DNA of 5,671 bases from Chitinophagales bacterium (GTDB lineage: Bacteria; Bacteroidota; Bacteroidia; Chitinophagales; UBA10324): contig JAJAYG010000376.1 of the NCBI GenBank assembly GCA_026786335.1, forward strand, positions 1 through 5,671. The letters are read 5' to 3'. A program made the position numbers and the translations under genes. Shown here piece after piece: positions 1-5,671 of the stretch (position 1 is the stretch's first letter; every line of letters starts with the position of its first letter). The notes beneath the pieces were generated by a model, which worked only from the letters and a program-made list of their open reading frames with translations, ran no database searches and was not told the origin of the DNA.

Positions 1-3000
1 ATGAAATTCCTGCATCATTCACATCACCATATCCATCACCATCTGCATCAACATAATAATTTATAAACGTTGCATCTTCATCAATGCTTCCGTCGCAATC
101 ATCATCGAATGTATTGCACAAATCAATTTGATTTGGATGAATAGCATTTACTGCATCATTGCAATCTGTATTATCAGATGAATATCCAGCACCGGGATTT
201 GCGCATGAAGAAATTCCTGCATCATTCACATCACCATATCCATCGCCATCTGCATCAACATAGTAGGTTACGAAAGTGAGTCCATCATCAATGCCGTTTG
301 CGCAATCATCATCAATGCCGTTGCAAATTTCTGTTGCATCGGGGTTTATATTTTCATCACCATCATTGCAATCTGTATTATTTGTAACGCCACATGCAAC
401 AGGATCACCTGCGCCATATCCATCATTATCTGCATCATTATACATGTAGTTTGCGTCATCACAATCAGTAGCATCTGTTACATAACCAGATGGCGGGGTA
501 TAGGAGCAAACAGAAAACGTGTTTCCAACATCACCGAAACTATCGCCGTCAACATCGCCATAATAAGTTTGCTCTGTATAAATAAATTCATCTCCATCAT
601 TGCAATCTCCTGCATTGGCGATGTAACCCGCGGGTTGATCGCAACTAATAATAACATCATTCTCATCGCCGTATGTATCATTATCAGCATCGGCATACCA
701 AGTAGTAGCTGTTTGGTCGCTACCAATTGTAAATGATAATGATGAGGAGCAATTGTTAAAATCTGTTACTGTAATTGTATAATCACCAGGTAAAAGAGCG
801 GTGATGTCTTCTGTTGTTTCACCATTACTCCACAAAAAGAAATAGAAGGGAGTTCCGCCGCTCACCGAAACATCAATAGAGCCGTCATTAACATTACTGC
901 ATGTTGCATCAAATTGAGTACCGCTGATTGAAATTGCATCAGGCTCTGTGATTGAAACTGAAGTTGTAGCAGAACAGTTCTTTGAATCAGTAACGGTTAC
1001 GCTGTAAGTATTTGAAGCGAGAGATGAAACATCTTGTGTAGTTATGCCATTTGACCATGCATAAGTATAACCACCACTTGCTGTTGTTAATTGAACTGAA
1101 AGATCATCAACTCCAAGTCCATGATCATTTCCTGTATCATTAATATCTGTGTAACGAAGCCAGATGGCATCGCCGGCGGCAAGAGTAACATTGAAAACGC
1201 CATAGACATAAAATTTATTTGGCTCCACATTTCCATCGAGTGCGCTTGCACTTGCATTATTAATCTGGCTATAAAAATCAAGATCATTTACGTCAGTCCA
1301 AGTACCAGAAGTTATGCTTGTTGCATTTATCTGATAACCAAAATCAAGTTTTTGTTGATTGATATTTCCACCGCATCGCCATTGTTCACCCCAATAACCA
1401 ACAGTAATTGATGATACAGTTTCACCTGTTGTATTAATAATTTTTACGCCGTAGTTAATTGTACCTGTTCCACCCGAAGCAAGCGACCCCAATGCTCTTT
1501 CTGAATTTGATGCGCTTCCATAACTGTACAATGCTCCTGTTGTTGATGAGCCAATGTCTGCATTATATGTTGTGCGGCTTGCATACCAATTTGAAATTGT
1601 TGAATTATCTACCCATGCATTTCCTGTTCCGCTTAAAGCAAGCGTATTAAAATTTTGTGTGTAAGGAATAGTAGTGCTGGGTGTTCCTCCGCTAACATTT
1701 AGATTTATGCTTCCACTATTTCCTCCGAAGCAACTAACATTTGCATGGGTCTCACTTAGTAGAATTACTGTTGGTTCAGTTACTGTAATTGAAATAAAAT
1801 TTTGGCATCCGCCTGCATCAGTAACAGTAACACTATAAGTTCCAGCTGCAAGGCCACTCAAATCCTGTGACGTTGCGCTATTACTCCAGCTATACAAAAA
1901 TCCGCCTGCGCCTCCGCTTACAGTAAGGTCAATACTTCCATCGGTTGCTGCATTGCAACTGATATTGTTATGTGTTTCAGAAATAACAATTGCTGGTGGA
2001 GCAGTAAGAATTACAGAGAGATTACTTGTACATGAACCATCACTTACTGTAACTGTATATGTTCCCGCAGTAAGCGAACTTATATCCTGTAGAATAAAAC
2101 CATTGCTCCAAAAATAGGTATAGATACCAGTGCCTCCTGTTGCAGTAAGATCAATTGAACCATTGCTTCCACCATTGCAACTAACATTGGTATGAGTTTC
2201 TATAAGATTTATTCCTGTAGCAGGATTAATGGTTATTGATTTTGTTGCTGTGCATGTGTTTGCATCAGTAACTGTTACTGTATAGGTGTTTGCAATGATG
2301 GATGAAATGTCTTCTGTGGTTGCCCCATTAGACCATGCAAAATTATAAGTACCCGGCCCCGATGAAATCAATGTTGCAGTAAAATCATCTACGCTAAGTC
2401 CGTCATCTGAACCGGTTGCATTAAAATCATTCCACCGAATATAAAGGGTTGCTCCATTTGCAATTGACAAAGAAGAAATTGTTCCTGACTTTGAAGTTTT
2501 GTTTGCAGCAGCATTACCATCCAAAGCACCAACCGTTCCTGTGGTAACTGGCGCAGTAAAATCCAATGCATCAAAGTCTGACCATGTTCCGGTAGTTAAA
2601 CTTGTTGCATTGGTACTGTATTGAAAATCCATTCTATCAACTCTTGCAGTAGCACCTAATCTCCATTGTTCACCCGTGTATGAAATAGAAATAGATGTTA
2701 CGGTTGAACCTGTTGTGTTTGTAAATACTGCACCAATGGTTGGAATTAAACTACCTGATTGAAGACCACCAAAAGCACGATCACTATTGGAAGCCGATCC
2801 AAAACTGTAAGTATCGCCTGCAGTTCCGCTTCCGGTTCCTGCTGTATAAATTGTATTAGCATTTGAACCCGATTCTGATAATAACCATCCTGAAGGTAAA
2901 GTTGATGATGTGCCAGATAAAGCAAGTGTATTAAAATTTTGTGTAACAATCTGTGTTGCAGGAATTGGAGTTCCGCCTGTTACAGTAATATCAATTGAAC

Positions 3001-3892
3001 CACTATTGGGAACAGCACAACTTGGGTTAATATGGGTTTCAGTAATGCTAATGGTTGGAACAGTGTAACTAAAATTTAATCCTCCATTACCGTTGAGATT
3101 AATCGTGCACAAATCATAATCGGTTCCAATGTTGCCTGAAGAAACAGTGCTTGAGAAAACATAATACTTCACAGTGGTTGCTGCAATTTGGCCGGGAATA
3201 GATGCGCTGCCATTGGCTCCAACAGTTGCGGCAGTAACCAATGATGAAGACACAAAATTATTATTACTCCACCGCACGTAAAAAATTTCCTGCGCACTTG
3301 GCGTAACACTTAATGTAAATGAAACAAGAGTTGATGTGCCCGCACAAGGTGAAGAATTTGACACAGTTGAAATTGTTGCAGGGCTTGCACCTGTTTCCAT
3401 TATGCATGCCTTGGTATCGTTGTAACCTAGATCGAGCCAATTAACAGTGTAAAATTTTCCATTGGTAAATGTGCAATTATCATTTGGTTGGCTGCCACCG
3501 ATATAAACATTGTTGGGAGTATTTAACGTCCATGAAGCTACACCGCCCCATTTGTTTGCGTAGTAGTTACCTGAAGGGCCTGATGTAAAAAGAAAATCAT
3601 AATTGCCACCAACAATATCACCACCACTTATAGCTGCAGAAAATTTTGTTTGCCATATAACTTGGCCGGCCAAACTGCTGTTGATGTTTAATTGTCCACC
3701 TGCAGTTTGACTTGCGTTTGCAAATTTTAGGTTGGATGGTGGATTTGTAAATCCATTATATGCACCGGGCATATTCAATCCTTCAGGCTGAAAAATTTGT
3801 GCCGAAGAGGTAATAGAAATGCTTAGCATGCAAATACAAAAAAGAATAGTCGCAATGAGTTTTTGTTTTGCTTTTAGGGTAATTGTGTTCAT
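1..3892 (-). CDS. Large secreted multidomain adhesin: SprB repeats plus MopE-like Asp-rich metal-binding modules (C-terminus beyond window)
   Basis: The frame is open for 1297 codons from ATG at 3890-3892 to the left edge, with no stop or frameshift. M1 is chosen because it starts a classic signal peptide; M22 lies inside its hydrophobic core. Order by residue: signal peptide 1-31; N-terminal modules 32-168 and 169-279; SprB-type repeats at 280-557, 558-632, 633-707, 708-984 and 985-1058; Asp-rich DxDxDGxxD modules from 1063 onward. Repeats 1 and 4 are interrupted by domains of about 200 residues. SprB repeats are known from surface and gliding proteins of Bacteroidota; the Asp-rich modules resemble the putative metal-binding (MopE-like) and thrombospondin type 3 families. 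No catalytic domain is visible. The likely role is a cell-surface or released adhesin stabilised by Ca2+. Type IX export is inferred, since the expected C-terminal sorting domain is off the window. No Shine-Dalgarno sequence precedes the start, as is usual in this phylum. Confidence 0.93.
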   Translation of the reverse strand, partial: MNTITLKAKQKLIATILFCICMLSISITSSAQIFQPEGLNMPGAYNGFTNPPSNLKFANASQTAGGQLNINSSLAGQVIWQTKFSAAISGGDIVGGNYDFLFTSGPSGNYYANKWGGVASWTLNTPNNVYIGGSQPNDNCTFTNGKFYTVNWLDLGYNDTKACIMETGASPATISTVSNSSPCAGTSTLVSFTLSVTPSAQEIFYVRWSNNNFVSSSLVTAATVGANGSASIPGQIAATTVKYYVFSSTVSSGNIGTDYDLCTINLNGNGGLNFSYTVPTISITETHINPSCAVPNSGSIDITVTGGTPIPATQIVTQNFNTLALSGTSSTLPSGWLLSESGSNANTIYTAGTGSGTAGDTYSFGSASNSDRAFGGLQSGSLIPTIGAVFTNTTGSTVTSISISYTGEQWRLGATARVDRMDFQYSTNATSLTTGTWSDFDALDFTAPVTTGTVGALDGNAAANKTSKSGTISSLSIANGATLYIRWNDFNATGSDDGLSVDDFTATLISSGPGTYNFAWSNGATTEDISSIIANTYTVTVTDANTCTATKSITINPATGINLIETHTNVSCNGGSNGSIDLTATGGTGIYTYFWSNGFILQDISSLTAGTYTVTVSDGSCTSNLSVILTAPPAIVISETHNNISCNAATDGSIDLTVSGGAGGFLYSWSNSATSQDLSGLAAGTYSVTVTDAGGCQNFISITVTEPTVILLSETHANVSCFGGNSGSINLNVSGGTPSTTIPYTQNFNTLALSGTGNAWVDNSTISNWYASRTTYNADIGSSTTGALYSYGSASNSERALGSLASGGTGTINYGVKIINTTGETVSSITVGYWGEQWRCGGNINQQKLDFGYQINATSITSGTWTDVNDLDFYSQINNASASALDGNVEPNKFYVYGVFNVTLAAGDAIWLRYTDINDTGNDHGLGVDDLSVQLTTASGGYTYAWSNGITTQDVSSLASNTYSVTVTDSKNCSATTSVSITEPDAISISGTQFDATCSNVNDGSIDVSVSGGTPFYFFLWSNGETTEDITALLPGDYTITVTDFNNCSSSLSFTIGSDQTATTWYADADNDTYGDENDVIISCDQPAGYIANAGDCNDGDEFIYTEQTYYGDVDGDSFGDVGNTFSVCSYTPPSGYVTDATDCDDANYMYNDADNDGYGAGDPVACGVTNNTDCNDGDENINPDATEICNGIDDDCANGIDDGLTFVTYYVDADGDGYGDVNDAGISSCANPGAGYSSDNTDCNDAVNAIHPNQIDLCNTFDDDCDGSIDEDATFINYYVDADGDGYGDVNDAGIS
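3..55 (-). repeat. 53-bp near-identical DNA repeat, copy 2 (cut protein module 5)
   Basis: This stretch matches 210-262 with one mismatch (A at 38 versus G at 245). Both copies encode YVDADGDGYGDVNDAGIS. The period is 207 bp, or 69 residues. This identity is much higher than between the other Asp-rich modules, so it suggests a recent duplication or gene conversion. Similarity on the module's other flank falls off after position 55, and the array may continue past the window edge. Confidence 0.9.
210..262 (-). repeat. 53-bp near-identical DNA repeat, copy 1 (protein module 4)
   Basis: Partner of the repeat at 3-55, offset by exactly 207 bp and in the same codon phase. It encodes the start of the complete 69-residue module 4 (Y1211-S1228). 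Confidence 0.9.
719..940 (-). repeat. SprB-type repeat 5 (uninterrupted)
   Basis: Residues 985-1058. The copy has C998, NDGSIDVSVSGGTP, W1021-S-N-G, EDITALLPGDYTITVTD and C1048. It is the last SprB-type unit visible. It keeps a GGTP turn like repeats 1 and 4 but has no insertion there. ETH is replaced by GTQ at 991-993. It leads directly into the Asp-rich region. Confidence 0.88.
941..1771 (-). repeat. SprB-type repeat 4, split by an inserted domain
   Basis: Residues 708-738 (ETH at 714-716, C721, SGGTP ending at P738) and 940-984 (WSNG at 946-949, DVSSLASNTY, C973, SITEP ending at P984) together form one SprB repeat. They are separated by about 200 residues of the second GEQWR-type domain. 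The break falls right after the GGTP turn, exactly as in repeat 1. Confidence 0.85.
1076..1678 (-). other. Inserted GEQWR-type beta domain B, inside SprB repeat 4
   Basis: Residues 739-939. Landmarks are QNFNTLALSG at 746-755, YSYGSASNSERALGSL at 789-804, GEQWR at 835-839, KLDFGYQINATSI at 848-860, GTWTDVNDLDF at 863-873, ALDGN at 884-888, RYTD at 913-916 and GLGVDDL at 925-931. It is a homologue of domain A with the same order and similar spacing, diverged mainly in the N-terminal third and around 840-846. It carries an extra cysteine, C840, that domain A lacks. Fold and caveats are as for domain A. Confidence 0.75.
1772..2221 (-). repeat. SprB-type repeats 2 and 3 (uninterrupted)
   Basis: Two tandem repeats of about 75 residues, 558-632 and 633-707. 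Each has ETH, then xSC (C572, C646), GSIDL, a GG turn, an aromatic-W-S-N segment (W595, W669), a DxSxLxAGTY stretch and a second cysteine (C621, C696) after TVTVSD or TVTD. Repeat 3 has WSNS instead of WSNG. This matches the SprB repeat pattern of Bacteroidota adhesins, an Ig-like fold. No domain is inserted at the GG turn in these two copies, so they serve as the uninterrupted reference for repeats 1 and 4. Confidence 0.9.
2222..3055 (-). repeat. SprB-type repeat 1, split by an inserted domain
   Basis: Residues 280-309 give the first half (ETH near 285-287, C292, SGSIDITVTGGTP ending at P309). Residues 512-557 give the second half (WSNG at 520-523, then TYTVTVTDANTC ending at C547). Joined together they match the uninterrupted repeats 2, 3 and 5. 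About 200 residues at 310-511 lie between them. The two halves carry the usual repeat cysteines, C292 and C547. Confidence 0.85.
2360..2965 (-). other. Inserted GEQWR-type beta domain A, inside SprB repeat 1
   Basis: Residues 310-511. Landmarks are QNFNTLALSG at 318-327, YSFGSASNSDRAFG at 362-375, GEQWR at 407-411, MDFQYSTNATSL at 421-432, GTWSDFDALDF at 435-445, ALDGN at 456-460, RWND at 486-489 and GLSVDDF at 498-504. The same landmarks recur in domain B, 428 residues downstream. Modules with this set of motifs are widespread in bacterial secreted proteins and look like jelly-roll beta sandwiches ending in a VDD motif. I do not recall a firm family name, and no activity is known to me. The boundaries are set by where the flanking SprB halves resume. 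Confidence 0.75.
3056..3799 (-). other. N-terminal beta-rich modules of the adhesin
   Basis: Residues 32-279 come before the first SprB repeat. The first part (about 32-168) opens with the motif QPEGLNMPGAYNGFTNPP and contains W80, W115, W121, W152 and cysteines C140 and C163. The second (about 169-279) contains YVRWSNNNF near 205-213, KYYVFSST near 242-249 and DLCTINLNGNGG near 260-271, with cysteines C183 and C262. Similar pairs of modules occur at the N-termini of other Bacteroidota secreted proteins, where they are usually taken as carbohydrate-binding-like or Ig-like beta sandwiches. I recognise the pattern but not a specific named family, so ligand binding is not asserted. Confidence 0.5.
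3800..3892 (-). other. Sec signal peptide of the adhesin
   Basis: Residues 1-31 have a lysine-containing n-region (K7, K9, K11), a hydrophobic core from about L12 to I27, and a small-residue c-region S29-S30-A31 followed by Q32. Cleavage is most likely after A31, which would leave glutamine at the mature N-terminus, common in Bacteroidota exported proteins. C19 and C21 lie inside the hydrophobic core. They are not followed by a lipobox-type arrangement, so I read this as signal peptidase I rather than a lipoprotein signal. Confidence 0.85.
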
Positions 3893-4112
3893 GTTGTTTG
3901 GCTTTATGATTTCAAAATTTAAGATGAAGAGACAAAATTGAATGCGTGAAAATAATTATTAATAATAAATGAAGAGACTTAATAGAGAGTGCAAAATTGA
4001 AATTGTTTTTCAATTATAGCATTTTCTTTAAATTAAATAATTTGGATTAAAATGGATTTTGTTAATGTATATTCGACATCGTAAGTTCTAAGAATGAATT
4101 TTTAAAAAGCAG
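3893..4112. promoter_or_regulatory. Divergent AT-rich intergenic region between the adhesin and the helical protein gene
   Basis: No gene is visible in these 220 bp, which must hold both promoters. I do not find a convincing pair of Bacteroidota elements (TAnnTTTG with an upstream TTG). For the plus-strand gene, TATATTCG at 4068-4075 is a near match, but the TTTG at 4041-4044 is 23 bp away, slightly too far. For the minus-strand gene, TAAATTTTG (complement of 3913-3921) is a weak candidate. Two short direct repeats occur: ATGAAGAGAC at 3924-3933 and 3969-3978, and CAAAATTGAA at 3933-3942 and 3992-4001. A 12-bp AT palindrome lies at 3955-3966. No Shine-Dalgarno sequence is seen before either start. 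Confidence 0.45.
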
Positions 4113-5498
4113 ATGTCATTACTTCTTTCATTCGTTAGTTTTTTAAATAGTGAGGAGCGTAAACACTTCTCCATGTTGCCTTTATGCGGTAAGGAAAAAT
4201 TATTGCGTGACATTATGCTTACTCGGGAACATGCTTTAATTTCCAAACCTTCCCTAATGAAAGAATTAGCCCTTACATCAACTCATTATGATAAAATAAA
4301 TACGCAGGTATTAAAGAAGTCGTATCGCTTTATTGCGGGTGACGATGAATTGGAGCAATTGAATTTTTTAAGTAAGAAGTTTATGTTCAATCATCTTTTT
4401 CACGAGATCAGACAACTTAAGGCTAAGGTAATTAATGGTGAAGTAAATCCTGAAAATAAAGATAAATATATTCGTGCAATTTTTGATTTCTCTATAAATG
4501 TTCCCGCAAAATATTTTAATGAATCTTTTGTAAACCAGAACGGGGTATTCTATCTCTCTCAGGTAAATGATAACATAAAGGCAAGAGAATTTGAGGTTAA
4601 AGCAAAAATGCTTTTTGCCAGATTAAATTCACTTACTCAAAAGTGTCCGAGTAGTTCAGTGACAATAAAAATGAAAAAGGAAATTGCTGCTTTGGAGAAA
4701 AAATATGCTACTGTAGAATATCCTGAAATAAAATCAATCCTTTATCACTGCTGGATAAATTTTTACCGCATGTTGATTCCCGATTGGAAAAAGCGTACTC
4801 TCTATCTAGAAAAAATTCAAAATCTGTATAAGAAAGATAATGTTCCAATTTTTGAAAGAGCCATCTATGAATGCCATAAAGCTGAAGTCCTTTACGAGAA
4901 GGGCGAATTTGCAAAAGCGTATTTAGCTTATACCAAAACCTTTTCTAGCTACATGCTGCTATTGCGAAATCAATTTCATCATTTCGCACGATGGATCGAA
5001 CTTGCATTGATACTTGGATTATACAGCGAAGCAGAACAGTTGCTTGATTCACTTTTTAAAGTTTATGTAAATAACCGCCATGAATCAAATGGTGTTTTGG
5101 GTTCATTACTTTATGCCGAAATGTATTTGTTAAAAAACGATTTTAATAATGCTTTTCAATACCTAAGCCTTGCTAAGTCTTTAAATTCTATACAGGTTTA
5201 TTTTATTTATGAAATAAGAATAAGGATGAGGGAAGCACTTTTTTTTGCACTCAATGGCGACAAAAGATTTGTTGAAAGATTAGTTCAGCGATGCGTTCGC
5301 TATATTCAATTGCAAAAACTTGATCAGGAGCGATATACTTACCTTCAGTTTTTCAGAATTCTAAAAGACTATCAAAATATAAAAGCAACGTACCCTGATC
5401 GTCTTTCATCCAAATCAAAAGAATTGTTGAAACCATTTGAATCCGGCTATGAAAAACTTAACGAATTATTATTGAAAAAACTCCTGGATAAAAATTAG
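4113..5498 (+). CDS. Hypothetical cytoplasmic alpha-helical protein with TPR-like motifs, 461 aa
   Basis: I do not recognise a specific function. The start is well fixed: an in-frame TGA at 4095-4097 leaves ATG 4113 as the first start. There is no signal peptide or transmembrane segment. Residues 1-75 are rich in Leu, Lys and Glu and resemble the N-terminal region of a loose group of Bacteroidota hypothetical proteins (LxxxERKxF, then LAxTxxxYDKxxxxVLKKSYRFI). The second half looks like an alpha-solenoid with TPR-like helix pairs near 250-280 (AEVLYEKGEFAKAYLAY), 293-322 (ALILGLYSEAEQLLDSL) and 328-357 (AEMYLLKNDFNNAFQYLSLA). The tail is Lys-rich. A scaffold or protein-binding role is the natural reading of such repeats but is inference. 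The gene is divergent from the adhesin and convergent with the downstream hydrolase, so it is probably a single-gene transcript. Codon use looks like ordinary Bacteroidota. Confidence 0.9.
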   Translation: MSLLLSFVSFLNSEERKHFSMLPLCGKEKLLRDIMLTREHALISKPSLMKELALTSTHYDKINTQVLKKSYRFIAGDDELEQLNFLSKKFMFNHLFHEIRQLKAKVINGEVNPENKDKYIRAIFDFSINVPAKYFNESFVNQNGVFYLSQVNDNIKAREFEVKAKMLFARLNSLTQKCPSSSVTIKMKKEIAALEKKYATVEYPEIKSILYHCWINFYRMLIPDWKKRTLYLEKIQNLYKKDNVPIFERAIYECHKAEVLYEKGEFAKAYLAYTKTFSSYMLLLRNQFHHFARWIELALILGLYSEAEQLLDSLFKVYVNNRHESNGVLGSLLYAEMYLLKNDFNNAFQYLSLAKSLNSIQVYFIYEIRIRMREALFFALNGDKRFVERLVQRCVRYIQLQKLDQERYTYLQFFRILKDYQNIKATYPDRLSSKSKELLKPFESGYEKLNELLLKKLLDKN

Positions 5499-5508
5499 TT
5501 TGATCCTC

Positions 5509-5671
5509 CTAAAAGTCAGCGAGCCATTCAATAGCCCGGCTCTCAGAATAATACTTACCGGTTAATGGATTGATCACAAAACCAACATGCCCTCCATGCG
5601 AAGGTGTTTCAAGAAAAACTTTTTCGTGAAGTTTACATTCTTTATAAGGCAAACAATCTTTAGTAAAGAAC
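5509..5671 (-). CDS. YheT/EMB8-type alpha/beta hydrolase, C-terminal fragment
   Basis: The last 53 codons of a gene that enters from the right edge; the stop is TAG at 5509-5511. The translated tail contains PSHGGHVGFV, then PLTGKYYSESRAIEWLADF and the stop. HGGHVGF followed by a short segment and an SRxxxWL ending is the signature C-terminus of the YheT (PRK10985-like) / EMB8 / ABHD1-3 group of alpha/beta-fold hydrolases; the second His of HGGH is the expected catalytic histidine. The nucleophile serine and acidic residue lie outside the window. Enzymes of this group are putative esterases, often with unknown substrates in bacteria. The gene converges on the 461-aa protein gene with 10 bp between stops. 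Confidence 0.88.
   Translation of the reverse strand, partial: FFTKDCLPYKECKLHEKVFLETPSHGGHVGFVINPLTGKYYSESRAIEWLADF

Larger units (their letters stand above)
1..706 (-). repeat. Asp-rich MopE-like / thrombospondin type 3-like metal-binding modules
   Basis: At least five modules begin at residues about 1063, 1105, 1150, 1207 and 1276, the last cut by the window edge. Each carries a Ca2+-loop-like DxDxDxxxD: D1068/1070/1072/1076, D1113/1115/1117/1121, D1213/1215/1217/1221 and D1282/1284/1286/1290. In the third module the fourth position is A1161. Modules 3 and 4 also hold the DCND...C-N-x-x-D-D-D-C half (C1190/C1197 and C1259/C1266); modules 1 and 2 lack it and are shorter. The family is known as a putative metal-binding motif. 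Ca2+-stabilised rod formation is the likely role by analogy, not shown here. Confidence 0.88.

Noticed and set aside
1..66. Histidine-rich small plus-strand frame starting at base 1 (MKFLHHSHHHIHHH...), with a similar one at 206-280
   Set aside because: It is the reverse-strand shadow of the GAT-rich DADGDG repeat codons; both copies fall inside the adhesin frame and follow its repeat period.
1..706. CAT/ATC-rich triplet pattern that looks like a microsatellite or CRISPR-like array
   Set aside because: The triplets are Asp and Asn codons of a degenerate protein repeat; there are no uniform repeats with unique spacers.
1121..1650. Plus-strand open frames of 96 and 63 codons (1121-1411, 1459-1650)
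   Set aside because: They lie antisense inside the intact adhesin frame, have no leader signals, and their translations resemble no protein family.
478..2949. Minus-strand open frames of 61-82 codons at 478-726, 1087-1287, 2389-2574 and 2746-2949
   Set aside because: They are in another frame of the same strand as the adhesin; their Met/Leu/Gln-rich translations are typical frame-shifted readings of Ser/Thr/Asn/Ala-rich coding sequence.
3955..3966. Perfect 12-bp palindrome ATTATTAATAAT as an operator
   Set aside because: It is pure A/T in an AT-rich spacer where such palindromes arise easily, and it occurs once.
4708..4914. 68-codon minus-strand frame inside the helical protein gene
   Set aside because: It is antisense to a long, well-supported coding frame with no independent evidence.
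5481..5515. Bidirectional terminator between the convergent stops
   Set aside because: Only a 4-bp GGAT/ATCC pairing with a long loop is possible; no stable hairpin with a T-run is visible.

Overview
The window looks like Bacteroidota (the Cytophaga/Flavobacterium/Chitinophaga side). It is AT-rich, has no Shine-Dalgarno-like leaders, and carries a very long secreted protein built from SprB-type repeats, which are typical of surface and gliding adhesins in this phylum. I cannot narrow it to a genus.

Layout: bases 1-3892 on the minus strand are one uninterrupted reading frame (1297 codons visible, start at 3892, no stop before the left edge). The frame is easy to overlook because it is open at the window edge. 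It encodes a signal peptide, two N-terminal beta-rich modules, five SprB-type repeats, and then calcium-binding-type Asp-rich modules that run off the left edge. Two of the five SprB repeats are split by an inserted domain of about 200 residues, at the same loop both times. Bases 3893-4112 are an AT-rich divergent intergenic region. Bases 4113-5498 on the plus strand encode a 461-residue cytoplasmic helical protein with TPR-like motifs and no recognised function. Bases 5509-5671 on the minus strand are the last 53 codons of a YheT/EMB8-type alpha/beta hydrolase, convergent with the helical protein gene and 10 bp from it.

How the genes relate: the adhesin and the helical protein are divergently transcribed and could share regulation, but nothing in the sequence links them functionally. 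The hydrolase looks like an unrelated housekeeping neighbour. The adhesin is probably exported by Sec and then by a type IX secretion system. That part is inference, because the C-terminal sorting domain would lie outside the window.

The most interesting structure is the nested architecture of the adhesin: a GEQWR-type beta domain sits inside an SprB repeat, and the whole nested unit occurs twice, 428 residues apart. I see no defence system, mobile element, RNA gene or CRISPR array.
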